NCBI GenBank assembly: GCA_005656395.1 | Contig: SRSI01000014.1 | Coordinates: 558,001-622,000, forward strand | Direction: 5' to 3' | From: Strongyloides papillosus | Taxonomy: Eukaryota > Nematoda > Chromadorea > Rhabditida > Strongyloididae | Length of the DNA stretch: 64,000 nt | Part shown: positions 28,010 through 41,949 of the stretch, one piece after another | Position numbering within the stretch: the first letter of the stretch is position 1 | How the letters are laid out: the number at the start of each line of letters is the position of its first letter | The notes under the pieces: model-generated | Told to the model about the DNA's origin: nothing | The model's input: the letters and a program-made list of their open reading frames with translations, nothing else | Database searches by the model: none | Made by a program: the position numbers and the translations under genes

Positions 28010-29735
28010 TACAGTGTAGTTTATATAAGTCACTTCAGGTGTTCGCATACATAACTGTGCTAATTCTTAAAATATAAATTTAAAATTATAGTAATTTTGT
28101 TGCCAAGATACATATAATTATTGCTTCGAGAGTCCATAAGGATATTTGGACTTTTGGCAAAGTCGTAGCTCTTTAAAATTTAGAAGTATTTTTTAATGTT
28201 TAACAAATGTATTTTTTTTTAATAAAAAAAATTTTTAATGACTGTTGTTGCTTATAAAAAGTGACTTATTTCTACATATTCTAGAAATATCATAGACATA
28301 GAAGTTTAACAATTATGATCAATTCTTAAAAATAAAAAAACTAAAAATTTCTAAAAAAAATTTGAATTTTTTAAATAATAAAATTAAAATCAAGTAATTT
28401 CTAACAATACGCTATGATTATTCTGATAGAGTAAATAAATTTCTATCGATTGAGTATAGTATCATTAATAACAATTGATGTTGAAGATAGTTATGATTTG
28501 TCAAATATTGCCAATGTCATGCTTTTGGTAACAAAGAAATTATAATCATTGTATTTTTTAACTTTATGGTGCTGAATATCATTGTTATAATTACTTACAC
28601 ATGTTAGATAGCATAATATTACTTATTAATTTTATATTGTCCAAGAAACTGTAATATCTTCTAATACTCAAAATTATTAAAAAAAAATAATTTTTCAATA
28701 TTTTTACAGTATTTACTACGATTTTATACTATTTTGCATAGCTACCACCCTATATTAACATTGTTACGTATCTTTTTATATTAGATATTTAAAATAATTT
28801 TAATATTCCCTATGCTTGAAATACGAAAATTTAATAATCAAAAACAAGGATAAGAATATGAATTATTTCGATGATATAACATAATCGATATCAAAAAATG
28901 AAATAAAAACGTCAAACTGGGAGATACAAAATTCAACCACTTTGAAAAAAACAGGTTGAATTTATACACACTGTATCTAAATTCAACCGCCGGTTGAATC
29001 TATACATATTGTGTTTAAATTCAAACGCCGGTTGGATTTTACGTAAAATCCAACCTTTTTTTGTAGTTGAGAGGTTGAATTTTATGTGTATATATTCAAC
29101 CTGGTGGTTGAATTTTACTGTATAGATTCAACCTCTCAACATTTTGTGATAAAGCTTGTGCTATGCCATTCTTGTCCAGCACTGTCGTAGTCTAACCCTC
29201 ACAAAAAGGGATTTGAGAGAGCCGTCTATGAATTTATACATAAAACTCAAACGGCGGTTGAACTTTACCCATTTAAATTCAACCATCTAGAAGAAAAATT
29301 AACTATGGAGTGTATAAATTCAACCGGCGGTTGAATCTATACATATTATGACTAAATTCAACCGACGGTTGAATATATACATATTATTACTAAATTCAAC
29401 CGACGGTTGAATTTAAATAACCCCCTTCTATATCCATAGTATTTTAGAAATAAATAGAAGATAAGGTGCTTTTTTATAATTAAAACAGTCATAATATTGC
29501 CTTTCCACATCACAAATATACGTTTATTTAAATTTACCACATGTACTAAAATTTTGATAATAATAACTCCGCCTGGAATGTAGATTTCTTTATAGGACCC
29601 ATAGCAAATAATGATATGTATTTGTAGCTTGACTAAAAAACTACTATAATATCACATTTGTTTTTCAAGAATGAAAAAAGTTATTAATGTGGATATCTGA
29701 AGAGTCTTACGTGGGCTACTTTGTATAATCTTTTA
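28010..29735. mobile_element. Degenerate foldback (long inverted repeat) element
   Basis: The left end (28030-28060, TTCAGGTGTTCGCATACATAACT) and an inner part (28420-28510, CTGATAGAGTAAATAAATTTCTATCGA and the GTTATGATTTGTC that follows) are decayed versions of the arm of the foldback at 58625-60075. The right end (about 29565-29735: ACTCCGCC ... GATATCTGAAGAGTCTTACG ... GGGCTAC) looks like an inverted end of the same family. The palindromic satellite lies between the arms. Exact ends cannot be fixed by eye. Confidence 0.4.
28930..29412. repeat. Palindromic satellite with 38-bp period
   Basis: Repeated copies of the 19-bp palindrome ATTCAACCGNCGGTTGAAT stand at 28981, 29318, 29356 and 29394, with variants at 29019, 29094, 29125 and 29245. 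The best-preserved neighbours start exactly 38 bp apart (28981 to 29019; 29318 to 29356 to 29394), joined by CTATACATATT-type spacers. A perfect 26-bp palindrome, GGTTGGATTTTAC plus its complement, spans 29030-29055. The array is split by unrelated sequence at about 29141-29240. Confidence 0.85.
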
Positions 29736-30025
29736 AGAAAATAATTGAATGTTATTCTTTATATATTTTACTGTATTTAATTATTATTAACATGACTTAA
29801 ATTTATTGAGAAAAGTAAAAATATATATTGAAATTATTTAGTAAGTTAAAATTTTTATATATAAGATCTCATTAACATGGTCATTAATTTAACTAAACAT
29901 TGCAATCCAAAAAGAGATCTTAAAAAATATAGACTAAATTGTTATTTATTTGAGAATGGATTTCAATCAATAAAATGTTTTATTTGAATAATAATGACAT
30001 TTTACATCTAAAACATTTTATTATA
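29736..30025. other. AT-rich spacer
   Basis: Nothing recognised. Confidence 0.5.
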
Positions 30026-30928
30026 CAGGGTGGGCCAAAAGTCACGACACAGTTGAAATAAAACACTTTATAACTTTTTTTGTAGGTGACATATTTTTAT
30101 GGTATTATACGCATTTTGTAGAGAATTTGTTAGAGAATAATATATTACAAGATCGTTCTCAAGAATGAACTTAAAAAAAAGTTTTTTAATTTCTTAATAT
30201 TTTACATTTAAAAAAAGTATTTCTTAATTTTTTTTTCAATTTAAACTTATTTTTAAGTTTAAAACACATGGATACAATTCGTAATAGGTCAATATTTCAC
30301 GCAATTATGTATGAAAAATGTAATCTTTTAAATGATCACCATTTAATTTCTTGCACAAGCTTGTTCATTATAAAACATTACATATTACTCTTATTAAATT
30401 GTTTTATTTAACTCTTTGAAATGATTTACAACACTTAATAATGCATGTCTTGACGAAGCTTGGGTCACATTGTAATAGGTTTTGAATAATTTTTGAGTTG
30501 TAACAATTAAATACTTGTTGATGTAGCAATCACGAACTATTTTTGTCCGTTCTTCAGTAGAATATTTTCTTAAAGAGGTAACAACGATAAAAAATATTTG
30601 AAGTATATTAAGGAAATTAATGTTGTATAAACAAAATATTTTATGAAGAAAAATGTTTTTAACTAACATTTTAAGCATCTATCCTTTATTTTTTAATTAA
30701 TTGAAATATTATAAGATGTACTTTATAAACAAAAATACAAACATTTTTATTTAATTTAATACAACTTTTCGTAAAGATTATTCTTGAGAACGATCTTGTG
30801 ATATATTATTCTATAAATCATCCTCTACAATATGCGTATAATATCATTTAAATATGTCAACTACAAAAAAAGTTATAACATTTATAATGTGTTCCATCCA
30901 ACTGTGACATGACTTTTGGCCCACCCTG
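30026..30928. mobile_element. TA-flanked transposon with CAGGGTGGGCCAAAAGT ends and transposase remnant
   Basis: Inverted ends CAGGGTGGGCCAAAAGTCA (30026) and its complement at 30928 are flanked by TA on both sides, as in Tc1/mariner-type insertions. The inverted similarity continues inward for more than 100 bp (TTATAACTTTTTTTGTAG..., AAGATCGTTCTCAAGAA). At 903 bp, with only an N-terminal transposase piece, it is a non-autonomous deletion derivative. It shares its tips with the element at 58625-60075. Confidence 0.8.
30394..30570 (-). pseudogene. Transposase helix-turn-helix remnant
   Basis: Within the minus-strand frame 30678-30394, the last 55 or so residues read YSTEERTKIVRDCYINKYL followed by TTQKLFKTYYNVTQASSRH and ALLSVVNHFKELNKTI before the stop. 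This is the layout of the DUF4817-type DNA-binding HTH found at the start of some mariner-like transposases (STEER...TQ..F...Y.V...PSR.....VV..F...G). The catalytic domain is absent. Residues upstream of YSTEER (30678-30571) are low complexity and probably not part of it. Confidence 0.6.
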
Positions 30929-33900
30929 TATTATATTTTCATTTGATAATTCAATTGGTTTTAGATGTGATATCACGAAATCACCTTCTTAAAGTGAAAT
31001 TTATGAAAATCAGTAAATTATTGGAAAATTTTTTTATACAGCAAAAGTTTTACTTTAATTTTAACGAGCATAAAGAAAAAGCTCATAATATAAATTCATA
31101 ATAATATGCATATTTACGCGAATTTATATTTAAGAGAGAAATTTAGTTACGTTTAGATCTTAATTTCATTTATGCAAAAAAATTTATAACTTTTTAATGT
31201 TAATTTTTAAATGTAATTTTTTTAATTTATTAAGAAATGTGTGTTTTCAGATAAGTATAATATCGTAAAAATTATTAATTTAGAACATTATATTAACAAA
31301 ACTGTCTGATATAACTCGCAATAAAGTAGTAAAAAATAGTAAGTATACACTGATAAACACAATTTATATTCTTTAATTGAGAAATAAAAGTTTCATAGAA
31401 TTCTTTATCACAAAAAAAATTTATTATATAAAATTGTCTACAAAAAAACTAAAAAAGATGTTTTCTTCAAAAAAACATTTAGTCTAATCTTATTAAAAAG
31501 CTTGAAGTGGGTGTAGCTCCTTAAATTGAATAAATTACATATTTTGTAATTTACTACATAATTTGAAAGATGGTAAAAAACGAACTGATAAATTACAAGT
31601 TAAATATTTCTTATTTTATTTTTAGATTAAATGAATAATTTCTTTTTTTCAACGTGGAACAGTGTACGAATATTTATATGTACTCAAAACATCACATTAT
31701 AATATTATGAGTGAAAAATAAATAATATATTGTAATTTTGAATGTAATTTTATATATGCGTGTGGTAAATTTTTGGATAACACCACTTAAAAAATTTATA
31801 TTACTAATGCTATAATAGTAATCAAACATAATTTCTTGGCAACGTAAAGTATTTTTAATATCTAATAACTTGTTTCTTAAATATTTCTTTATTAATTTGC
31901 TTTTTCCAAACATCTATTGGTTTCGTAAATACAACATGAATATATATTCATTGATTTGTTATTATTCTTTATAATAAGAAAAAGTATCTGATAAAAAAGT
32001 AAATTTCTGTAGATAAAATTTTTAGATTTTAATGAAATTTCTTGTATTTTTTCAAACTTTTAGAAATTTTTAAGAATGTAAATGAATTCCAAGAACTACT
32101 ATTTTTTAATGTAATAAAAACTTAATTATGATTATTTATAAGAACATATTTGTTATTATAAGTTCTATTTATCACATAATCAATAATTAAATTAGTCTTA
32201 CTACTGAAGGAACCTTTTTTAACAAAAAGTAAATGTACGACAAAACTCTAAACAATTATATTTTGAAAATAAATGTTAAGAAATTAACTTAAAAATTAAA
32301 AAGTGATTTTAATTTAAAATATTATAATGTTTTATAAATGCAATTTATTTTATAACTATTTAACAATGTATATAAGCAGTGACAAATATAACATAAGTAT
32401 TAATGTAAATCAATAAAGCCAAAGTTGAATTTTGTTATAAAGATAAAATCTTATAAATAGCATTAGAATTTAAAAAAATTAATTTTAATGCTTTAAAAAC
32501 AGAAAATTGTTTTTCTCATCCTGGCCGCACTTTAAAAATGATAATTTATGACTATTACCATTTTAAAAACATTTTTAAATCAACATATATAAATTTCACA
32601 TTTATATAAACTTTATATAATCAATATGCGCAGTTATTATTAGAAAAAATGAAATCACAATTATGTAGAATTTATCAAAAAGTTGAACCTTACAAAGTAT
32701 GATAACAAAAATCATTGGAGAAGAGATACCAACATTTTATATTTAAATTATTGTAGTGATAAATTGTTTCTTAAAATTTTTCTATACTCTATAAATACTT
32801 TATACAAATTGAACTTTTATTTTAATTATAACATTTTATTTTAACTTCTTTATTTTTGTATAATTTCAAAAGTTTAATTTATATTGTTTAAAGTTTTAGA
32901 TTTCAGAGATTATTTTTATTTAAATTATTGTTTCAATTCTTATATTCTAACAACAAAAATTACTATTAAAAATTTACCGAAGTTGTGTATTTTAAACAAT
33001 GTTTACAATGTGGTTTTGTATATTGCGACACATAGCTTTGTCTTACTAAAAAGTTAAAGTAGATTTCAGATCTCTATTTTGTGGCAACAGTTTAATACCA
33101 GAAGCGAATTCAAAAAGATACGTGTTTTTTATTTTTTAAAAATTTAGAATCTCTTTAGACAAAAAATTAAAATAATTTTTCAAAGTACGCAATTAAATTG
33201 TCTTAAAAATAAAATACTAGTATTAAAAGCTAAATATTTTGCGAATGATGTTATTGAAAATAGCGTAGCATTAAATTATAAAGCAGGCTTTTTTTGTATA
33301 AATTATTTATTTTTAGAATTTTTTAAAGTGATTAATCATTTATCAAAAATACAGAAGAAAATAAATCTCAACTATAATGCTATCGCTTCATTTATTATAT
33401 AAGTAAAGTTATTTTAATCAGACAAATATTACAATGCACTTATCAAATTACATAATTGCATATAAATTACTTTTTTACGAACACCATCCATGTTTTTCTT
33501 TAACAATTAAATGTGAAATTATCAGCATAAGAACAATTTCAATTTTTCCCTTGAAATACTTTTATATAAATAAGAGTAGAAAATTATTTAATTTTTAAGG
33601 CGCTATTTTTAATAAATGAAGTGATTATATAGTGATCAAGGTTTATTTTTTGTTTCGTCAAAATTTCATATACGAATCAAAGTATTCTAATGAAACAAAA
33701 GTTTAAATAATTTCTTTGCGTTAATCATTAACTAAACTTCTTGCTAATAATAAATAATTCTTATGTTCATAATCATGAAAATTTATGAAAGCCAACGCAT
33801 TTGAAAATATAAAGTTCCTTGTATAAAATTTAAAAGATTATGAAGATTCAAAATATACAAAATTAAAATTGTAGAATGAACAATAACATAAATATTAAAA

Positions 33901-35225
33901 TGTGTATTGCCAAGATTCAATATTTGATATTAATTTCTACTTTCAAATTGCATAAAACAAATATTATGACTTTTTCGCATATTTTGTTTAGCTGATTATT
34001 TTAAATACAGCGGTGGTAAAAAGAATTTTGTAAACCACAGTTAATCATTTGGAAATCAAATTAATAAACCAGAATTTGTTTAAATTTAGTATAATCTAAG
34101 TAATGCAATCATGGAAATTTTCTGTCTAATACTGAATAAAAACATATAAATCATTAGTTAAAAGATAAGAAAAAAAATAAACACTTCTATTAAAAATTTT
34201 AATAATAATAAAAGAAATGCAGAAGAATCGTCAAAAAATGATTTTCAACATCATAAAATGAACAGTAGAAAGTTCAAAAATTGATGAAGAGAATAATTAT
34301 TTGAATTTTATTCATAATGAATATTATTGAGGTATTTATAGCCTTTTAAATCTAATATAATTAAGGGTTTAAAAGACTTTTTAAATTAGGTTTCAAATTT
34401 GCAACATTTTTGTTTCAAATGGGGAATACACTTATTATTCAACATATAAATCTAAATATTTATAAAACAAAGAAAAAATTTAAATGCAGTAGGAGTAAAC
34501 GAAGTAATTACAGCAATTTAAAAAAGTTATATCTTTTTAAATGTCAATTTTTTAAAATAATCCTATATTAATATGAAATCTTAAAATCTCACTTAAAAAT
34601 GTTCTTAAGATGTGTGAAAAAAGATTTATTTATAACAAAATTCTAAACGGTTGTATGATTTCTCCTTTTTTCAAAAAATTTTCAGATTTGTTAAACTTTC
34701 AAAAGTATGTGATTTTTTCTAAACATAATAACTTTTGATGAAATTATACACATCTAGTAAACTGAATTTTTTTCAGCAACTTTTTTTAGAATTCTTCATT
34801 AAACATCTATTATAAGTAAAGTTAGATATAAGATATGCTTTATAATGAACATTTTCAACAATTCGCAAATTAATAAGTTTTTAAAAATATCCATATTTGT
34901 GATAATGAAGAGCAAAAAACATTTAAACATATAAAATATTATTAATTAGATATTGTAGTTGTATATTTACTCTTTAGTTTCTATTAAATAATAAAAAAGA
35001 TTTATTTTTATTATGGAAAAATAAGTAATATTTAATCTTTATAACTTTATCTAAAATTAATATTTAATAATTAATCTTGAACTATGTTGTAAAAATAATT
35101 TTCCATGTCTTATTGACTTAATATTAAAAATAAAATAATAGGTTTTGATAAAGATACACTTTTTCAAATGTTTACGATAACATCGTTAACACTTTGCAGA
35201 TAATTTAGTGTATGATCTCATTGTA
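30929..35225. other. AT-rich DNA, nothing recognised
   Basis: More than 4 kb with no protein-like frame of note. Frames at 30916-31101 and 31692-31913 are of low complexity. Confidence 0.5.
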
Positions 35226-36116
35226 CGGGATGTCTCGAAAGATACGTGATTTTATTGAGTATCAAAACTTTGATTATAATCTATACATTTTTGATACTAT
35301 ATCCATATGACAACCTCACTTATTTTTTACGATATACTTCAAAATCGTTTTTAAATCTTAATTTTTAAGAAAGTTATATAGATTTATGTGAGTACCATTT
35401 TTTCTATACTTTTTTATTAAAGAATTAAACATAACTTTTTTAAATGATATTTTTTCTATAATATTACTCTTATTTGACAGTCTAATTTTTTATAAAGTAT
35501 AGAAAAAACATTACTAGAGATCAATCATAAGTAGAGTTATATATATTTGTGTAGTAAGCATTTTTCTATAATTTATTAACAATAATAAGTCGAGAAATTT
35601 AAGCATTAATAAAACCATAACAAATACATACTAATAATCATTTAAACTTATAAAATATCATAATTAACAATACCATTTAACTACTTGATTTCATTTTTTA
35701 GTAAAATATTCTTAAAATTTAGATTATATCTTTTTTTATTATGAACAAAAGCACACAATGCTTGATATTTAATAACTTTACTTACTATTGAGTTTTAACA
35801 AAAAATCTCTATATTTTTTTTAAGAAAAAAGTTAGGATATCAAATGACTATAATATTTTAAAGAAATATCAAAAAGTAAAAAATTGCTATAGTTTTTGTT
35901 CAGACAAAATTTTATTCTTTTACAAAAAGTTACTGGAAAAAATTAAATTCATATAAATCTTTATAACTTCATTTAAACATAAGATTTAAGAACGATCTTG
36001 AAGTATATTGTGGAAAACAAGTGAGACGATCAAATGCATATAATATCATAAAATTCTAAAAGTTTTAATAAAGTTTTTGATATTCAATTAGATTGAGTAT
36101 CTTTTGAGACACCATG
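35226..36116. mobile_element. Foldback element with GGGATGTCTCGAAAGATAC ends
   Basis: The left end (CGGGATGTCTCGAAAGATAC, preceded by TA) is matched in inverse by GTATCTTTTGAGACACCATG at 36097-36116. The inverted similarity runs inward for about 190 bp, for example ATATACTTCAAAATCGTTTTTAAATC on the left against ATATACTTCAAGATCGTTCTTAAATC read inverted on the right. No coding capacity is seen. It is an old miniature or foldback element of roughly 890 bp. Confidence 0.6.
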
Positions 36117-39100
36117 GATGTTGTAACATTTAATTCTTTAAATTCATTAATTTTTTTCTTTAATTTGATGTGTTTTAAAATTAAAATCTAGCAATATCTT
36201 ACAAACCAGTTAAAAGTTTTATTTAAATCTTTAAATAGTTGTTTATCGAAGCTTCATTTTTTGTCTGATTAAATTTATAGAAAATTAGAATTAAGATCAG
36301 AAAAAGGAATACCTTTCAGAGTTGTTTGAAATCAGAAATCATTCAAAGCTGTAATAATATAACCTATCTAAATTATTTTTAATCATACTGTTTCCTTCAT
36401 GTCTATCATAAATTATTGCAATGGTATTTAATGTAAATGCTTTATTAAGTTAAATATATTTTACATTATAAAATATTGATACTTTTTATAAGGACAAAGT
36501 GTACATTATTTCAATTCAGAGGCGGTATCAGACGTGATACCACCATATCAATACATTTTGCAATGAATCAAAATTAAAAATTGCTCATTTTTTTACATTC
36601 GTTTAAATACACTATTGTAATAAATAATTCAATTTTTATTTATCTTTAATAATTCAACTGTAGACCCATTTTTGCAAATTACGTCTATGTCGTAGTGTCT
36701 GATTATCAAATTTTAATAAACTGCCGAAAGCCCTTTCTTAAGATGTCTTTGTTTAATCTTTCAACGCATTCTACTATAATATTTTTATTATAAAGAATAA
36801 TCACTACTTGTTGGTCAATAACTTGACTAGATATTAATCATACCAATATTTTTTACTTTTCATCTTTATTGCTGAATCGTACATTTCAAGTAAGTTATTA
36901 AACAAAAAGTTTTAGTAATTTTAAAGAAAGTTATTTATGTCATAATTGTACAAAAATGTTATAAAAATAAAACATTTTAAAAAAATGATTTGGCCAATTA
37001 TGATCTTAATTTTGTGAGACTCATTTTTTTCTAAAGTTAGAAAAAACTCATCTTTGGCCATTTACTCATAAAAATTAGTTTAATTTGAAAAGATTTATAA
37101 GGAAGAAAATTTTTTTATATTATTTTTATTATAGACTTTATCTATTAAAAGATACCGTGTTATTTTAAGATTTCTTTAAGAATATAATATCTACCCTTGT
37201 ATTAAAATGCAAATTAATGCCTTTTTTATTGTTTTAAGTTATTATTTCTTAATTGAACTTTATCTATTTTATAATATTATTGGAATAAAAAAATTTTAAA
37301 ACTAAATATTATAAAATTTACAACGTAAAAATGTTAACTACATTTAAAACTAAAAACTGTTTTTATAAATGAAAATTATGTGGTCATGAATAATATAGCA
37401 GACTTATGTCATGTTAATGATCAAATACTTTATATTATTTTTAATCACAGAGTGCATATAAATACCGTATTAATTGCATAAAAATTCTCATAATTTTTAT
37501 TAAAGTGTATGGATTTTATAACATTAATGTATACACAGTAAAAATAAAGTACATTTTATTTTATAAATTGAGACAAAATTTTTATAATAATGAATATACA
37601 TTATTTCCAAATACTAATGATAAAAAATGTTGATTTTTGTAGAAAATAATTTAAGTAAAATTCATAGTTGGAGGAAAATCTTATAAAATAGGATTTAAAG
37701 TACCAGTAAGACATTTTTAAAGTACTATTAATTTTTTTATAATAGATTTAAATGACTTTTCAAAAATAAACATTTTAAATTGAATAAATTGTTTTTTCTT
37801 TAACGAAAACTTTATATTATTTATCAATAGTATTTGTGCTAAATAATCATCTTGAAATTAATTCACAATATTTCAAATTAAGATGATATTTTATATTTAC
37901 TCTAATTTTATTGTTCTTAAGATATTAGGAAGTATCACCTTGTATTATTCATCATGACTTACATTCTTAATTACCTTATGTAATTTATTATAATAATTTT
38001 ATTGAAAAGAAATCAAACTAACTTATTAGAAATTATTAAACAGTCAAACAATAATAATTTTAGAACTAAAATTTATTTTTATAACTTTTGACATGATATA
38101 AGGCACATCTTAAAATAACATACATTTTTTGATAAAAAATAACAATGCTATTTTTAAATCTCATAATATTTAATAGTTATTTATTTTAGCATTAGATTTT
38201 ATGCTATTGATAGTAAGGATAGGAAAAGTTTTTGAGTTAATAATGAAAATACTTATATTTTAAAATAACTTCAATAGTACTTATTAATTTTATTCTGAAA
38301 TTTCTAGAGGTGTGATATCAAACAAAATGTTTAATTATTACTAAGTTATAAAGAATTATTAATAAATTAATTACGCAAAGCCTCAAATCTTGATTTTCCT
38401 TCTTTTCTACTATCTTAATGTTTTTATACCCTTAAATAGACAAATTTAGCATTTTTTCAGAATATTGTGCAATGTTATTAATTTCTTAAATATTAATGAC
38501 ATACTGAATTGTCGTGTTTTTTAATTTTATTTGTAATTACATTATTTTTAAATTCTTCTATTTTACTTATAATGTTTATTTTTTTATCAGAAAAAGATTT
38601 CTAAATAGTCACATTTTATATTCAGAAATTAAAAAAATTAGAAGTTATTTTACAATTCAATTTGAATATAATATTAATACATATTTATCTCTTACTATCT
38701 TTAATCATTTAAAACTATCTACAACATACAACTGTGTCTAAAAGGGACTAGGAATAAATAAAATAAAGCATTATTATATAATAATAATATTAGTAAATAA
38801 AATAAAAATGTAAAAACAATTTAAATATAACTAAATAATTAACATAGAAAGCAACCTACTTTTGAATATTTATTTAAGTCTCTTAGTTGCCTTACAATAA
38901 CGCAAAATTATAATACATCTTTAATCAACATTCTATTTATTTAAAAAATACATACAACTAAATTATTACAATATAAAAATTGATAAAATATTATTAAAAA
39001 TTTACTTTATTATTCAATTTTTTACCATTCTGTCATTGATTAATAAAATTAGTTATTGAAAAAAAACTAATTAATAAGATTTGAGACTTTAAAAACTAGT

Positions 39101-40969
39101 AATTATAAAAATATCTTTAAGCCAATTAGATATTTATAAGGATACAGTTACTTAATATAGTGTAAATCATAATTTTTCTTTTATCACATAAAAAAAATAG
39201 CTTTCGAACAACTAACAAAAATAAAACTACAAAAAATGTGTAATATACGAAATTTATAAACAAATTCAGTGATAATAGTTTAAATCTCGATGATGGTGTA
39301 ATCTGTTTGCAATTCTATGGCAGAAATTCTTCTCTATAACTTTTTATAATCCATAAAAATTTGTTAAGTTAAGAAGTATTGCAATAAAATCAATAATTTA
39401 TTTCTCTTGAATTGATTAATAGAAGAAGGTTAATATTATTTTTTAAGAATTCAAAATGTGATGTGTTGAAATAATATTTAAAATTGAACAATTCAAGTTA
39501 TGTTATTTCGTTTCGTTTTTTACCTTCACTAAACCTATTTCTTATTAGCTTTCATACGTTAAAACATTAGAATTTTTTTTGCAAGATTAAATTCAGGGAT
39601 CAGTGTTAGTAGTAAGTATTTTGATTGAATTGATTGATTCTGTAACTAAAAAAATTTTTATTATCGAGATAAATAATCTTATGTTAACTTTTATGAAGTT
39701 TATTTAAAAAGATATTTTTGTTTTGTTAATATAATTTGATTTTGAACTATGTTTTAGAAGTCTATTTATATTATTCAGCTTCCGTTATTCTTTTAACACC
39801 AACTTTTTATTTTCTTATTCAATATTTAACATAATTTTTTAATGAAATTAGATTATTTCTAACATTAAGCATAATTTAAATTAAACTTCAGATTTTAAAG
39901 CATTTATGACTTTACACAATAAAAACCTAAAAAATGTTATGTATATGATATTGTAATTTCATAAAACAAAGTATAAATTATCAAAGCACAAAAAAAGTAA
40001 TTAATTATATAGTATTTTTTACCTATCATTTGCAAAAGTTAAATTTTTAATATATAAAATAAAATCTGGCGTCTAGACCCCTAAAATTACATACAATAAG
40101 TAAATGAATAATTAGAAAATTAAAGCATAAAGATTTCATAAAATGCGCACAACTGAAAAATTCCGGGTATATAAAATCTTTGTTTGTAGCCTGGGGTGTA
40201 AACTCTAGGTAATATCGTTTATATTATACGTACGATGTATATGGAATACAACTCAAAAAAATTATTTATACATAAAAATATAATTTTTAGTAAATAATTA
40301 TAAAAATATTGAATAATGTTTCTGAAAAGTGTTGAAAATCTTTCTATAATTTATGCAAAATTTCTGAAAAGTAGTATTTGAAATAAGATATTCTTTTGAA
40401 CTACTTTTCATGCATTGTTAGTAAAAATTTTTATTGGTAGTTAGCTCTCTATAATTAAATATATTAATACAATAATAACAATGATTACAATGTGAGAAAA
40501 ATGATTACATACAAAAATGTCAGAAATGTAAGGAATGATTATTTCAAAACAATTCTACTAATTTATACTAAATTTTCTTGGGAATATGTCACTGTTAATA
40601 TACCAAAAACAAATTTTTGATATTCACGATAAGTTTCAAAACCATATTGTGTTTCTCAATCTACAGAAAAACGACATAATGCTATCATTTTAACTATTTT
40701 ATATCTTCACTGAGATTCATTCATTAATTAAATTTGAAAATTAATTAAATATACTACTTATTATCATAATACAAAATTAGTTGACTTTAAAAAAATAAAT
40801 AAAAAAATAACAAAAAGATAAATGTAATACAGTTACAATTTAAAAATAATTTCTATTACATATTTGAGTTTAGTAAAACCATATCAAAAAGTTAAGAGAT
40901 TTTTTAATTTTTGCTTATGTTTAGAATAGAAGATAAGTTGTATTTTTTTAAAAACCTAAAATGTTATAA
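36117..40969. other. AT-rich DNA with one minus-strand coding trace
   Basis: On the minus strand at about 36833-36703 there is a protein-like stretch containing IIVECVERLNKDILRKGFRQ, ended by a stop; it may be a transposase scrap but is not identified. A short hairpin, GGTATCAGACGTGATACC, lies near 36524. The frame at 38514-38741 is low complexity. Nothing else is recognised. Confidence 0.35.
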
Positions 40970-41270
40970 CTAAATGTATTTATATATTTTTCATACATTA
41001 ATTGACATGTTACCAACTGCTTAATAAATCTCTTTCAATCTCAAAATCTCTCTTTATTTGGCTATTATTTTTTATTTTATTTGATTCCATGCCTTATAAG
41101 TGGGAAGCACCAGGAGAAAAAATTTTATTTTTGATATTTTAAGGTCTTCGGAAAACAAAACATGTTTTTTCAATCTTTTAGCAAATGAACAATTGTCTTC
41201 CAGGATTTTCATGTTATGAATAAATATATTTTACATACATTAATTGACATATTAACAATTACTTAAATGC
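40970..41270 (+). pseudogene. Two fragments of a repeated small membrane-protein sequence
   Basis: Two adjacent fragments read YIFHTLIDMLPTA (then stops, then ISFNLKISLYLAIIFYFI) and FQDFHVMNKYILHTLIDILT. Both match the minus-strand frame at 52495-52247, which reads QDFHVMIKCLFYTLIDMLPT then ALQISLNVKIFFYLLFILYI. Three related pieces at two loci indicate a repeated family, either gene or mobile element. It is hydrophobic, with likely membrane segments. No identity is recognised. Confidence 0.4.
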
Positions 41271-41949
41271 CATGATTACCATATTTAATACTAATTATTA
41301 GTTTAATTGAAAAATATTTTCTCAGAGTAGTATTCCAATTATTAAAACAAGAACTCTTAATTATTAAATTAACCTTATTACAATGACGACGTGCCATAAG
41401 TTATTTGCCAAAATATTTATATGTATTTTTTAAACCTGTTGAAGCAATTAGACCACATCAATAAATTGTCATGTCATATTCTATACCTTTCAGAATTCAT
41501 TTATTTTCTCTTAACTTTAACATAGATTCAGTAGAAATTGCTTTATTATTTTTCTTGATTGTTTTATTATAGTATCTTAAAATTATAGTACTAGATGACT
41601 ACTAAACAGTTTTTAACACCATTGCCAATGAATATGTTCTATTAACAATACTTTTAGCAAGTGCTTTGCCTTCATGTGTTTCGCTAATATTTAAATACGC
41701 ATCATGGACATGTCTTTTTATCCATTTTAAAATTGTAGCACTTTTTAGCTTTAGTCTTTTTAACTGCACTAATAGAAAGATAATTGTGATATTCAGAAAC
41801 CTTATTCAATTAAATGTAACTTTTAAGTAGTGATTCTACTTATGTCTAATTACCAAATTCTATATTTGAAAATAAAATACGTAAAAATAGCTTTTTTATC
41901 TATATTTTTTACAGTAGATTAAATATGTATCAGTACCACATTTTGATTC
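41271..41949. other. AT-rich DNA, nothing recognised
   Basis: No coding signal seen. Confidence 0.4.

Noticed and set aside
28930..29412. CRISPR-like array
   Set aside because: The repeats are palindromic with near-identical spacers, the genome is eukaryotic and there are no cas genes; it is a satellite.
38514..38741. Plus-strand 75-codon frame
   Set aside because: Low-complexity Phe/Tyr/Ile/Asn sequence with no signal, splice site or relative in the window.
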